From: Collinsella sp. AM34-10
Lineage (GTDB): Bacteria > Actinomycetota > Coriobacteriia > Coriobacteriales > Coriobacteriaceae
DNA: 64,000 nt
Reading direction: 5' to 3'
Assembly (NCBI RefSeq): GCF_003469185.1
Contig: NZ_QSIL01000005.1
Location: 1-64,000, forward strand
Under the pieces are notes generated by a model. The model was not told the origin of the DNA. It was given only the letters and a program-made list of their open reading frames with translations, and did not search any database. Positions within the stretch are counted from its first letter, which is position 1; each line of letters opens with the position of its first letter. Made by a program: the position numbers and the translations under genes. This document shows positions 1 through 7,004 of the stretch, piece by piece.

Positions 1-94
1 GCATCTCCTTGCGCGCCCACATTCCACTCCGCCTTAAATCAAGTATAAATACACAGTCTTTCAAGACAGCTATTCAACATTGGTGGTCACCGCT

Positions 95-580
95 ATGGAC
101 AATGTGAACCACCTAAACGAACTCTCAATACAGTCCCAGCTTAGCACCCTTGAAAAACTGGTCGCGGACGCGGAACAATCTACCGACGCAAGACGCGATT
201 TCGAAGCTCAGCCTCGTGCCGTATTCCAGAAATATGGAATTACAGACCTCCAAATCAAAGCGGGAAATCGAAAAGTCTCTGTACGAACTGGTGGAGTCAA
301 CCGAAAAGGAGGCGCGTGTCCCCGTTGCACGCGCAGTATATCGTCGTATCCAGCTCCCACCGTCCAAGGCACTTGGACGGTGGGAGCTCCGCATCCCGGG
401 AAAGGAAAAGCGCGGCCCATCCGGCCCGCGCCCGCGCCCTCCTCCCATTTCACCCCGCGACGTAAACCGTCCGGCCCGTCTCGCAGTCGATGGTCTCGGC
501 GTCCCCGAAACCGACCCGGACGGCCGCCCATCCGCCGGCGACCGCCAACGCGTCGGCCTCGGACCTCGCGGCGGCGATGA
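95..580 (+). CDS. Small ORF with RiPP-leader-like N-terminus, unknown function
   Basis: The ATG at 95 opens a frame whose first 70 or so residues look like real protein: a polar helical stretch, then DFEAQPRAVFQKYGI, which resembles the 'F..P.AVF.KYGI' end of Nif11/NHLP-type RiPP leaders, then a Gly/Cys-rich stretch with GGACPRC. Beyond about residue 85 the frame runs through a perfect inverted repeat (352-388) and the terminator of the opposite gene and turns into Pro/Arg-rich sequence. The natural end is therefore probably earlier, lost by frameshift, or the tail is chance read-through. There is no strong Shine-Dalgarno sequence and no RiPP maturase in the window. The RiPP reading is inference from one motif. 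Confidence 0.3.
   Translation: MDNVNHLNELSIQSQLSTLEKLVADAEQSTDARRDFEAQPRAVFQKYGITDLQIKAGNRKVSVRTGGVNRKGGACPRCTRSISSYPAPTVQGTWTVGAPHPGKGKARPIRPAPAPSSHFTPRRKPSGPSRSRWSRRPRNRPGRPPIRRRPPTRRPRTSRRR
352..388. repeat. Perfect 17-bp inverted repeat, 3-nt loop
   Basis: Arms 352-368 and 372-388 are exact reverse complements around a GCA loop. There is no T-run on either side, so it is not a canonical intrinsic terminator. It lies inside the Pro/Arg-rich tail of the ORF starting at 95 and downstream of the minus-strand gene ending at 450. Its role is unknown. Confidence 0.85.
401..430 (-). terminator. Intrinsic terminator of the 450-1046 gene
   Basis: Read on the minus strand, a GC-rich hairpin (430-410; GCGCGGGCC against GGGCCGCGC with small bulges) is followed by TTTTCCTTT. 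It sits 20 bp after the stop of the minus-strand gene. Confidence 0.6.
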
Positions 581-1046
581 GGCGCCCGAGCTCGGCCGAG
601 CGCGCCGGCGCGGTCCCAACCTCGAACGCGCCGCCGTCGCCGCCCGACTCGTACTCGACGACGACCGTCGAGCCGAGAGCCTCCTCGAGGGTCTCGCTCA
701 GGCCGCCCATGCCGTCGAGGGCGTGCCCGGCGACCGTGGCCAGCGGGTAGCGGGCCATCCCGGACGCCGCCGAGCGGACGGCCATGCGGAGCAAGCCGGC
801 GGCCTCGAGCGCCTCGATGAGCGCCGCGGGGACCGCGGCGTCGATGGCGATGTTGCCGTGCCCGCGGCACCACTCGGCCGCCGACGGCACGTTCGCCGTG
901 AGCACGCCCCACCCGGCCATGTAGCCCTCGGAACGCGGGTCCGTGGCGTCGAGGAGGAGGACGGCCAGGCCGCCGCCCACGTACTCATCGGCCACGAGGG
1001 CGAGGCGGACCGCCTCGCCCATGGAGTCGAACTCGACCGTGACCAT
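450..1046 (-). CDS. Hypothetical protein, 198 aa
   Basis: I do not recognise this protein. It is an acidic, Ala/Gly-rich soluble protein without membrane segments or a signal peptide. The ATG at 1046 has an AGGAGG site that overlaps the stop codon of the upstream DUF2958 gene, with a gap of only 4 bp, so the two are translationally coupled. GC content is higher than in the rest of the island. The context (DUF2958 partner, nearby plasmid-type replication genes) suggests mobile-element cargo. No catalytic motif is evident. Confidence 0.7.
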   Translation of the reverse strand: MVTVEFDSMGEAVRLALVADEYVGGGLAVLLLDATDPRSEGYMAGWGVLTANVPSAAEWCRGHGNIAIDAAVPAALIEALEAAGLLRMAVRSAASGMARYPLATVAGHALDGMGGLSETLEEALGSTVVVEYESGGDGGAFEVGTAPARSAELGRLIAAARSEADALAVAGGWAAVRVGFGDAETIDCETGRTVYVAG

Positions 1047-1050
1047 GTGT

Positions 1051-1350
1051 CTACCTCCTCCTGACGGCGCTGAGCGGCTTCGGGGAGAAGTGCTCGTCGC
1101 GCTCGACGGCGGCGAACCCCATCTGGCGGTTCAGCTCGGCCATCTCCTTGATGCTGAAGTAGCCGAGCTCGTCGTCGTAGCCCTCGACGAGGCCGAATGC
1201 CTCGTCCGTGCCGTCGAACTCAAGCAGCCACCAATCCCATCCGTTCACGCACGAGAAGTAGTGGGCGTAGACCGTGGGGTCCTCAGCTCCATCCTGTTCA
1301 TAGAGCCTCGGCACCGTCTTGGCGATTTCCTCGGTCATCAGCTGCTGCAT
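1051..1350 (-). CDS. DUF2958 domain protein, 99 aa
   Basis: The sequence fits the DUF2958 family over its full length: an N-terminal LMTEEI..TVPRLYEQ, then DPTVYAHYF, a Trp-rich WDWWLLEFDG, FGLVEGYDDELGYFSI and a C-terminal ERDEHFSPKPLS. DUF2958 proteins are small accessory proteins of plasmids and integrative elements whose biochemical function is not established. The ATG at 1350 was chosen because GGAGGAAGAC stands directly before it; an upstream in-frame extension to 1536 has no such site. Its stop overlaps the ribosome binding site of the next gene. Confidence 0.8.
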   Translation of the reverse strand: MQQLMTEEIAKTVPRLYEQDGAEDPTVYAHYFSCVNGWDWWLLEFDGTDEAFGLVEGYDDELGYFSIKEMAELNRQMGFAAVERDEHFSPKPLSAVRRR

Positions 1351-1668
1351 GTCTTCCTCCGTTCCGGGCACCCTGCCCTCAACATCTCGCCCCTGCGGGC
1401 AAAGCCGAATGGCGACGCCGCGCGTCGTCGTCGGCTTTGCTCCCTGCAAAGCCGCACCGGAGCGAAGGCGGGTCAAGGGAGGTCCATGACGACCTCCACC
1501 AACCGGAGCGGAGCGGAGGTTTGTGCGGGGTCTCATGGGCCCCCTTGAAGCGGCGTAGCGGAGGTGCCACCCGGCCGCGAAGCCGTGGCCGATTCACGGC
1601 GGACGCCGGCAGCCCACGCCCAGCATCGATACCATCTGAACCGCTATTCACTTTTCGAGAGGAGCCAT
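1351..1668. other. Gene-free, very GC-rich region with several hairpins
   Basis: No convincing gene is visible between the DUF2958 gene and the 64-aa gene. The stretch is rich in short inverted repeats, for example AAAGCCGA (1401-1408) against TCGGCTTT (1431-1438), a GGAGGTC/GACCTCC pair near 1480-1497, and repeated AAAGCCG words. It may hold a promoter for each divergent gene and a structured leader, but nothing specific can be assigned. Confidence 0.5.
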
Positions 1669-1863
1669 ATGGAACTCGAGGATATCGTCTACGAGCTCGC
1701 CTGCCTTCATGAGTCGATGCTCTTTTGCTGCGAGGACCGGTCCGGCAAGGAGGACCCGGTCTTCGCGCATTACTGCATGGCGCTGGGGAGGATTGTCAGG
1801 GACCTCGAAGAGGCCGAGCGGCGCATCCGGACCGAAACGGCCGGCGCCGAATCCCGTCAATAG
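1669..1863 (+). CDS. Hypothetical small protein, 64 aa
   Basis: The ATG at 1669 is preceded by GAGAGGAGCC, a good ribosome binding site. The product is an acidic, helical protein (MELEDIVYELACLHESMLFC...) with a charged C-terminus and two Cys residues in LFCCEDR. No family is recognised. Its TAG stop is the first three bases of a perfect inverted repeat shared with the convergent DUF4268 gene. The AT/GC mix is typical of the island. Confidence 0.65.
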   Translation: MELEDIVYELACLHESMLFCCEDRSGKEDPVFAHYCMALGRIVRDLEEAERRIRTETAGAESRQ

Positions 1864-1898
1864 AAAACGCCCCGGCATTACTGCCGGGGCGTTTTCTA
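1861..1898. terminator. Bidirectional terminator spanning both stop codons
   Basis: A perfect 17-bp inverted repeat (1861-1877 and 1882-1898) with a 4-nt loop has AAAA on one side and TTTT on the other, so it works as an intrinsic terminator in both directions. The left end is the TAG of the 64-aa gene and the right end is the stop of the convergent DUF4268 gene. Confidence 0.9.
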
Positions 1899-2828
1899 GA
1901 GCTCGATCTCCGCAATTATTTTTTTCATCTCGAGGGCCCAACCGAGCTGTTCCTCGATGTACCCCGGCCATGCGTCCTGGTGGCCCTTGATGGGGTGGCC
2001 CGCCTTGTAGAAGCGCAGCCCCGATGCCTTTTTCGCATCGAAGGTCACCGCCGTCAGCCCGAGGTGATCCTCGAAGACCCCGCTGTTGGCGATGGCGCGG
2101 TGTCCGATCTCCTTGTCGTCGTCCACGTACAGCTCGATGCCCGTGCGGCCCTTGTGCGTATCAATGAGCAGGGCGAGATGGTATGCCGAGACCCCCAGTC
2201 GCAGCGTCGACCAATGGTCCTTGCTGGGCTTCTGCGGGCTGAACTCCTTGAGGAACTCCGGATGGCCGTCCGCCACCTCGCGGTAGGCCGTCCAGTACGC
2301 CAGCTTGACCTTTTCGGTCTCGCTGAGCCCCTCGGAGAGTTTCACGGTCTTGGTCCACTCGTTCGGCTGCTCGACCACGCCGAAGCGCGGGGCGGGCAGG
2401 GAGTCCCCGATCTTCCAGAGCTCGACCTCGACCAGGAAGAACCCGAAGTCGCTGTCGGTGTGCTGGTTGAGCCACTCGATGGCCTGGCGGTGCTCGTCGC
2501 GGGCGTGCGCCACGACCCAGATGACGACCTCGGCGCCCTTGCCGGCGGCATACGTGATCACCTTGCCGAGATGGTCGTGGTTGGTGTCCTCGAGCTGGTT
2601 CTCGATGATCACCTTGCGGCCCGTACCGGACTCCTGCGCATAGATGTCCACGTTGAACGAACCGACCGAGGACTCCGTCTCTATGAGCTCGAGCTCGATT
2701 CCGACCGCCATCCCGAGGGTTGCGAGGTTCTGCTCCTCGGCCAGCCACTTGGTGAAGTCGTGGGCCTCATGCGGCCACACCTCGCGCAAGGGGACCTTCT
2801 TGATGGTGTCCAGGTTATAGGTCTTCAT
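1896..2828 (-). CDS. DUF4268 domain protein with PD-(D/E)XK-like N-terminal domain, 310 aa
   Basis: The N-terminal half carries a nuclease-fold signature: GSFNVDIYA, then GRKVIIENQLE and HDHLGKVITYAAG, the D...ExQ pattern of PD-(D/E)XK-type proteins. The C-terminal half matches DUF4268, with WSTLRLG, GIELYVDDDKE and the FYKAGHPI segment. Proteins of this type occur in defence islands and mobile elements, sometimes replacing or flanking restriction genes; activity is not established. The start at 2828 follows a GAAGGGTGACGG stretch. The gene is convergent with the 64-aa gene and shares its terminator. Family assignment is confident, nuclease activity is inferred. Confidence 0.8.
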   Translation of the reverse strand: MKTYNLDTIKKVPLREVWPHEAHDFTKWLAEEQNLATLGMAVGIELELIETESSVGSFNVDIYAQESGTGRKVIIENQLEDTNHDHLGKVITYAAGKGAEVVIWVVAHARDEHRQAIEWLNQHTDSDFGFFLVEVELWKIGDSLPAPRFGVVEQPNEWTKTVKLSEGLSETEKVKLAYWTAYREVADGHPEFLKEFSPQKPSKDHWSTLRLGVSAYHLALLIDTHKGRTGIELYVDDDKEIGHRAIANSGVFEDHLGLTAVTFDAKKASGLRFYKAGHPIKGHQDAWPGYIEEQLGWALEMKKIIAEIEL

Positions 2829-2936
2829 CCGTCACCCTTCCAGTCGTTAAGTCGACACCGCTGCAGGGTTTCTATATGCGCCGAACATCATGGCACCCAA
2901 CCCCTAGACGCGTCAATGCGTGGACATATCAACGAG

Positions 2937-2978
2937 AACGTGCCATCCGGTCAAATCTTTACGACCGGATGGCACGTT
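2937..2978. terminator. Perfect 16-bp inverted repeat downstream of dnaB-like gene
   Basis: Arms 2937-2952 and 2963-2978 are exact reverse complements around a 10-nt loop. It lies 20 bp after the stop of the DnaB-like gene. T-runs are short, so it is a likely rather than certain intrinsic terminator. Confidence 0.6.
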
Positions 2979-2998
2979 TGATTCCTCCAATTACGATG

Positions 2999-4318
2999 TT
3001 AATCTGCAAATGTGCAAGTTGAAGGCGAAAAATTCAGGTCGACCTCTCCGACCGGCCCGTTGCGGTGCTTGGCCACGATCACCCTTCGCTTGCCCCAATC
3101 GGGACGTTCCGGGCGGCTTGCCTCTCCCTCTGTGGCAGACGCATCAAGCAGGAGGACTACATCAGCGTCCTGCTCGATAGATCCGGAATCCCTAAGATCC
3201 GACATCATCGGGCGCCTATCCGGGCGCTGCTCGGACTGTCGTGAAAGCTGGGCAAGCGCTATCACGGGCACGTGCAGTTCACGAGCCATCAATTTGAGCG
3301 CGCGCGATAGCTCCGATACCTCTTCGTATCTGCCTGCCCCTTTCACCGACGATTGAAGAAGCTGGAGATAGTCAACAATGATGACCTCAGGCGCCTTCCC
3401 GTCAATCACCTTTCGTCGACATTGGGCCTGCATCCTGGAGACAGTCATTCCAGGCTCATCGTTCAATATAATGGGAAAACCAACCAAGCGATCACGCGCT
3501 TCCGCTATCAATTGTTCTTGGAGGCCGGCATACGATCCGGAGGAAAGCGTACTTGAAGAGATACTCGACTCCAGGGAAAACAGCCGGTACGTTATCTCCT
3601 CGCTTGACATTTCCTCTGAATAAATTGCAACGCGTCTGCCCTGTTTTGCAAATTCTGCTCCGCAAAACACCGCAAACGCCGTTTTACCCACAGAAGGTCT
3701 TGCGCCGACCACGACCAGCTGCCCAGGCTTGATTCCATCGGGAAAAAGCCCATCAAGCGCCCCGATCCCGAAATATATGCAATCTGGGTCCTTCGTGCCG
3801 GCATGCTTGGCGCCCATATCCATATAGACCTGCTCGGTGACTTCCGCGAGACTGTGGGAACCGTTAGGAATAGCCCTCGTTGTCACTTCCCCCAATATCG
3901 CCTCCGCCCGATCCGCCAGCTCCTCTTCGCTGGAGCCCTCGCTAACGGCAAGGTCCCTGATTCGCTGCGCAGCAGCAGTCAAGCTCCGCCTCAACGAATG
4001 CCGTTTGAGGATTTTGACGTAATGCGGGTAGTTCACATAGCTAAGATAATCTCCAGAGACCTGAAGCACATAGGAGTCCCCGCCCGCTTTTGCTAGATTT
4101 CCGGTCGACCCAAGTCTGTCAATCACTGCAACAAGGTCGGTCGGCATGCCGGCATCGGCGAGTTGCTTGATAGCGGTAAACATGATTTGGTTGCGCGAAA
4201 TATAGAAGTCGCCCGCCTCGAGAACGGCACCCAGCTCCGCCGCCACCTCAGTGCTGCCCATCATGGCGGACAAAATCGAACTCTCGGCGGCCTTGTCGTA
4301 AATCTCGTTGTCTTTCAT
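2999..4318 (-). CDS. dnaB: Replicative DNA helicase, DnaB type (mobile-element copy), 439 aa
   Basis: This is a hexameric 5'-3' helicase that unwinds DNA at replication forks. The N-terminal DnaB domain begins AAESSILSAMMG; the C-terminal RecA-like domain has Walker A GARPSVGKTA (about residues 205-214), YSEEMSSEEI, Walker B IIVDYLQLL, and the DLRDSGSIEQDADVV motif conserved in DnaB. Length is normal for the family. ATG 4318 is preceded by AGGAGGAATTAGG; the longer frame to 4348 would start inside or before this site. It directly follows (1 bp gap) an initiator-like gene, so the pair looks like the replication module of a plasmid-like or integrative element rather than the chromosomal dnaB. 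Confidence 0.9.
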   Translation of the reverse strand: MKDNEIYDKAAESSILSAMMGSTEVAAELGAVLEAGDFYISRNQIMFTAIKQLADAGMPTDLVAVIDRLGSTGNLAKAGGDSYVLQVSGDYLSYVNYPHYVKILKRHSLRRSLTAAAQRIRDLAVSEGSSEEELADRAEAILGEVTTRAIPNGSHSLAEVTEQVYMDMGAKHAGTKDPDCIYFGIGALDGLFPDGIKPGQLVVVGARPSVGKTAFAVFCGAEFAKQGRRVAIYSEEMSSEEITYRLFSLESSISSSTLSSGSYAGLQEQLIAEARDRLVGFPIILNDEPGMTVSRMQAQCRRKVIDGKAPEVIIVDYLQLLQSSVKGAGRYEEVSELSRALKLMARELHVPVIALAQLSRQSEQRPDRRPMMSDLRDSGSIEQDADVVLLLDASATEGEASRPERPDWGKRRVIVAKHRNGPVGEVDLNFSPSTCTFAD

Positions 4319-4319
4319 C

Positions 4320-5324
4320 CTAATTCCTCCTATGGTGCAATTGTTCATAGATATCCAGCGCCTCCGCTTCAGTCATCGACGGAGGCCCCAACGGCTCCTC
4401 AAAACCGGCAGCGGAGACGTGACACCAGCTTCCGCAACTATTACGGTAGACCCCGGCTCGGCTAATAACGGGCCCCGGGGCGTGAACGAGCCACCGCGAG
4501 ATTTCTTTACTTGTCAGGAAGGCATGTGGGTACAGATATGGATTCCGTCCCCTTGAGACGTTATCGTCCACTTGGCGCTTCACCGCATCAGCAATTTCGG
4601 CGGCATCCCATCCCTGAATCCGAAGGCTGTCGTATTCCCGGCGAGTTTCCTTTTCTTTGGCTCCCGGGCCTTTTTCGAACAGCTTCAGAAAAGAAAGGTA
4701 GTGAGCATCCTCGGTCTCGCTGCTATTAGTTTTATTAGTTGAATTAGAGGGTGTAGTAATTGCCCGCGTTTCCACACCAGTTGAGGCGCCTTCTCCACTA
4801 GCTAACTCGTTTTCTACACCAGTTCGGCAATAATCAACCGGTGTAGAAACCCCTTGTTTTCCTCCACCAGTCCGACCTGTCACGAGATCCAATTCGCCAG
4901 ACCGAGGCCAAATATACTCATAGCAGGAAGCCTGTTGTTTGCTTTTTCCAATTTGCAGTTTGCGTAACAATGGTTCGACGCCTTCCTTCTTCAGGCTCAG
5001 ATACTCACCGGTCAAAGTCAAATAGTTGAGGTATTTGATGGCGGTCTTTCGGGTGATGCCGAGCGCTTTTTCGAGCTGTGAAATTGAGAGCGACGCATAT
5101 TGCGCGCCATTGTCCAGCCTACTGCCCACCACAGCGCCTTTAGCTAGGGCGATTACCGCCTTGTGCAACCCCTCCATCGTTCGCCGGTTTTTGCAATTTG
5201 CCTGAATCCAGCAAATCGCATACATCATCCAGCCGACCAGGTCATCGGTCATCAAAGGGGTATGGCACGAGCGAGAGTAGAGGATCTCGGTTTCGTCTAT
5301 TTCCACGAACCGACCGGTAGGCAT
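4320..5324 (-). CDS. Putative replication initiator / replisome-organiser protein, 334 aa
   Basis: The protein has a winged-helix-like N-terminal half (SISQLEKALGITRKTAIKYLNYL, a helix-turn-helix), a low-complexity middle rich in Thr/Ser/Asn (TTPSNSTNKTNSS), and a charged C-terminal part (EYDSLRIQGWDAAEIADAVKR). This layout resembles phage/plasmid initiators that load DnaB, and it sits immediately upstream of dnaB with a single-base gap. The start at 5324 has only a weak ribosome binding site and lies 8 bp after the stop of the upstream small HTH gene, so coupling is likely. The assignment is inferred from architecture and context. Confidence 0.6.
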   Translation of the reverse strand: MPTGRFVEIDETEILYSRSCHTPLMTDDLVGWMMYAICWIQANCKNRRTMEGLHKAVIALAKGAVVGSRLDNGAQYASLSISQLEKALGITRKTAIKYLNYLTLTGEYLSLKKEGVEPLLRKLQIGKSKQQASCYEYIWPRSGELDLVTGRTGGGKQGVSTPVDYCRTGVENELASGEGASTGVETRAITTPSNSTNKTNSSETEDAHYLSFLKLFEKGPGAKEKETRREYDSLRIQGWDAAEIADAVKRQVDDNVSRGRNPYLYPHAFLTSKEISRWLVHAPGPVISRAGVYRNSCGSWCHVSAAGFEEPLGPPSMTEAEALDIYEQLHHRRN

Positions 5325-5332
5325 GAGTACAG

Positions 5333-5530
5333 CTATTCGTCGATGGGGACGCCGGCGAGCTTGGCGACAGCCTCCTGGCTGAACAACCAGACATGACCGA
5401 CCTTCTTGCCTTGCAGGATGCCCTTGCGCGCGAGCTCAAGCACGCTACGTTCCGACAGGCCGAGCCAAGCAGCAGCCTCGCGCGTATGGAAAGGCCGCGC
5501 GTAGACAGCGGGACGATTCAAAGCGTTCAT
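5333..5530 (-). CDS. Small helix-turn-helix DNA-binding protein, excisionase-like, 65 aa
   Basis: The protein is a single HTH of the MerR-like/excisionase type: FHTREAAAWLGLSERSVLELARKGILQGKKVGHVWLFSQEAVAKLA. The recognition helix is followed by the typical basic wing ending in W-L-F. It has a clear ACGGAGGTACAG site before ATG 5530. It is the first gene of the HTH-initiator-dnaB block and is divergent from the 406-aa Cys-cluster gene at 5690; it may regulate that promoter or act as a recombination directionality factor. No integrase is present in the window. Confidence 0.75.
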   Translation of the reverse strand: MNALNRPAVYARPFHTREAAAWLGLSERSVLELARKGILQGKKVGHVWLFSQEAVAKLAGVPIDE

Positions 5531-5689
5531 CTGTACCTCCGTAAAAAAACTCTGACTACGCTGTCTAGTTTACGACGTTAGCTTTATTTGCTTGTTTATT
5601 CCGTTTTCCATCATAAGAGACACATAATTGCTTATTATTTCCCGACTGCGCTGTTATACTAATTTCGTTAGCTTTATCAGGAGGACTAT
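5531..5689. promoter_or_regulatory. Divergent promoter region with repeated CGTTAGCTTTAT motif
   Basis: This AT-rich region separates the HTH gene from the 406-aa gene. The 12-mer CGTTAGCTTTAT occurs twice, at 5577-5588 and 5666-5677, in direct orientation. A -10-like TATACT is at 5655-5660. The second repeat lies between this -10 and AGGAGG of the 5690 gene. A diverged version of the -10 plus repeat block recurs upstream of the 9340 gene. The repeats are candidate operator sites for the neighbouring HTH protein. Confidence 0.55.
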
Positions 5690-6910
5690 ATGGGCAGCCA
5701 TCATATCTTTATCGCAAAGGACAAGAAGCTGGGGATGCATGTCCTTATCAGGATTCAGGCGGTCGATGAGCTGGGAAGTGCCTATCCCCCGATTAACCCC
5801 GACACTTTCAATGAGCTCCTGATGGCAAGGGATGCGAAATCATTAGTCCTGGCAGCCCGCAATCTCGGGCCCATGTACATTTCGGAAGATGATCTCGCCA
5901 ATCGCACCTATCTGCCCAGTCGACTTCAGCAAGGCATCGAACGTGGAATAGATCTCGTTCCGTCCAATTTAGACGGCCTGCTCTCGGAGTGCTTTTTCGA
6001 TCCATATGCCAATCCCGCCGAAGTTGACGGCATGGGCTATAAAGAGGTCGGCCGAACAGCGAAGAAGGCCGCTCGCGAGCTTATCGATGAGTTCGATTTC
6101 GTCAATGCTGGGAACCTCTCCTATCTGGATTCTCAGTTCCGTGCCGTCATCGAACCGCTGCATGACTGGATTTTTGCCAGAAACCTGCTTTCGATAGTCC
6201 TTCGCATCGGCGGGTTATATAGAACTGGAGCGGACCCCAAAACAATTCTGGAGACCGCTAGGTTCCGCAAGGTTGAGCCGGCAAGCCTGAAAGAGCGTTT
6301 TAACATGGGCTCTGCCACCTGCTATGCGATACCCATAGCGTTCAATCCGTTTTACCGAACCGGAAACCTGCTGGTTAACGATGTGACCTTTGATGCTCAA
6401 AAAATCTGGCCCCTCTACAACAGCCTCACTGACATCAAGAAGTCATTTACACAGGCGGTCATTGATCACCATCTAAAAGGCGACGGGAATGAGTTCGTCA
6501 AGTTTCTCACGTCGGTCGAGGCAGCACAGGCCGACGGTAGATTCGACAACAGAAAGAACCATCCGGAGGAAAACAAGTGGTGGTATCTGGTTGTCAGCTC
6601 AAACATAGACGGCAAATCCATAGATGATCAGATGCAGATAGCGAACCGGATGCTTCAGGCGGTAGACGGAAGGCTCTTCCAGCCCCGCATCGCATATTCG
6701 GGCGTGAAGATGGCCGAAATCGCCCCGGAGCAGAAACCACGTAACATGTTGGAAGCCATGTGGTTACTCGTCAGGAACCATCCCGACCATTACCTCTTGA
6801 CGTGCAAACGCTGCATGCGAACTGTGCTGTCTGGAACCCAAGGGGGCGAGCGCTCATTCTGCAGCAATTCTTGTCGCGCGACCTGGAGCAAAGAACACCC
6901 GTCCAGATAG
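5690..6910 (+). CDS. Uncharacterised protein with C-terminal zinc-type Cys cluster, 406 aa
   Basis: I do not recognise a named family. The ATG at 5690 has CAGGAGGACTAT before it. The body is a mixed alpha/beta soluble protein without membrane segments. The C-terminus carries CKRCMRTV...FCSNSCRATW, a CxxC-x(13)-CxxxC arrangement like small treble-clef or CGNR-type zinc fingers. The protein is divergent from a 65-aa HTH gene. A second gene at 9340 of similar length, also ending in a CxxC...C cluster and also divergent from a small HTH gene, suggests that both are versions of one module. Lower GC than the flanking core genes is consistent with acquisition by transfer. Confidence 0.7.
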   Translation: MGSHHIFIAKDKKLGMHVLIRIQAVDELGSAYPPINPDTFNELLMARDAKSLVLAARNLGPMYISEDDLANRTYLPSRLQQGIERGIDLVPSNLDGLLSECFFDPYANPAEVDGMGYKEVGRTAKKAARELIDEFDFVNAGNLSYLDSQFRAVIEPLHDWIFARNLLSIVLRIGGLYRTGADPKTILETARFRKVEPASLKERFNMGSATCYAIPIAFNPFYRTGNLLVNDVTFDAQKIWPLYNSLTDIKKSFTQAVIDHHLKGDGNEFVKFLTSVEAAQADGRFDNRKNHPEENKWWYLVVSSNIDGKSIDDQMQIANRMLQAVDGRLFQPRIAYSGVKMAEIAPEQKPRNMLEAMWLLVRNHPDHYLLTCKRCMRTVLSGTQGGERSFCSNSCRATWSKEHPSR

Positions 6911-6923
6911 GAGGGCTGTTCAC

Positions 6924-6966
6924 AGAAAAAAGCCGGAACCTGGCTGGACCAGGCTCCGGCTTTCTG
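6924..6966. terminator. Bidirectional intrinsic terminator
   Basis: A strong hairpin (AAAAAGCCGGA..CCTGG with CCAGG..TCCGGCTTT, centred near 6945) has an A-run on the left and TTTCTGTTT on the right. It separates the 5690 gene from the convergent type III Res remnant. Confidence 0.8.
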
Positions 6967-7004
6967 TTTATTCCCATCAAAGACCATGCAGGTAAGAATA
7001 AGGC

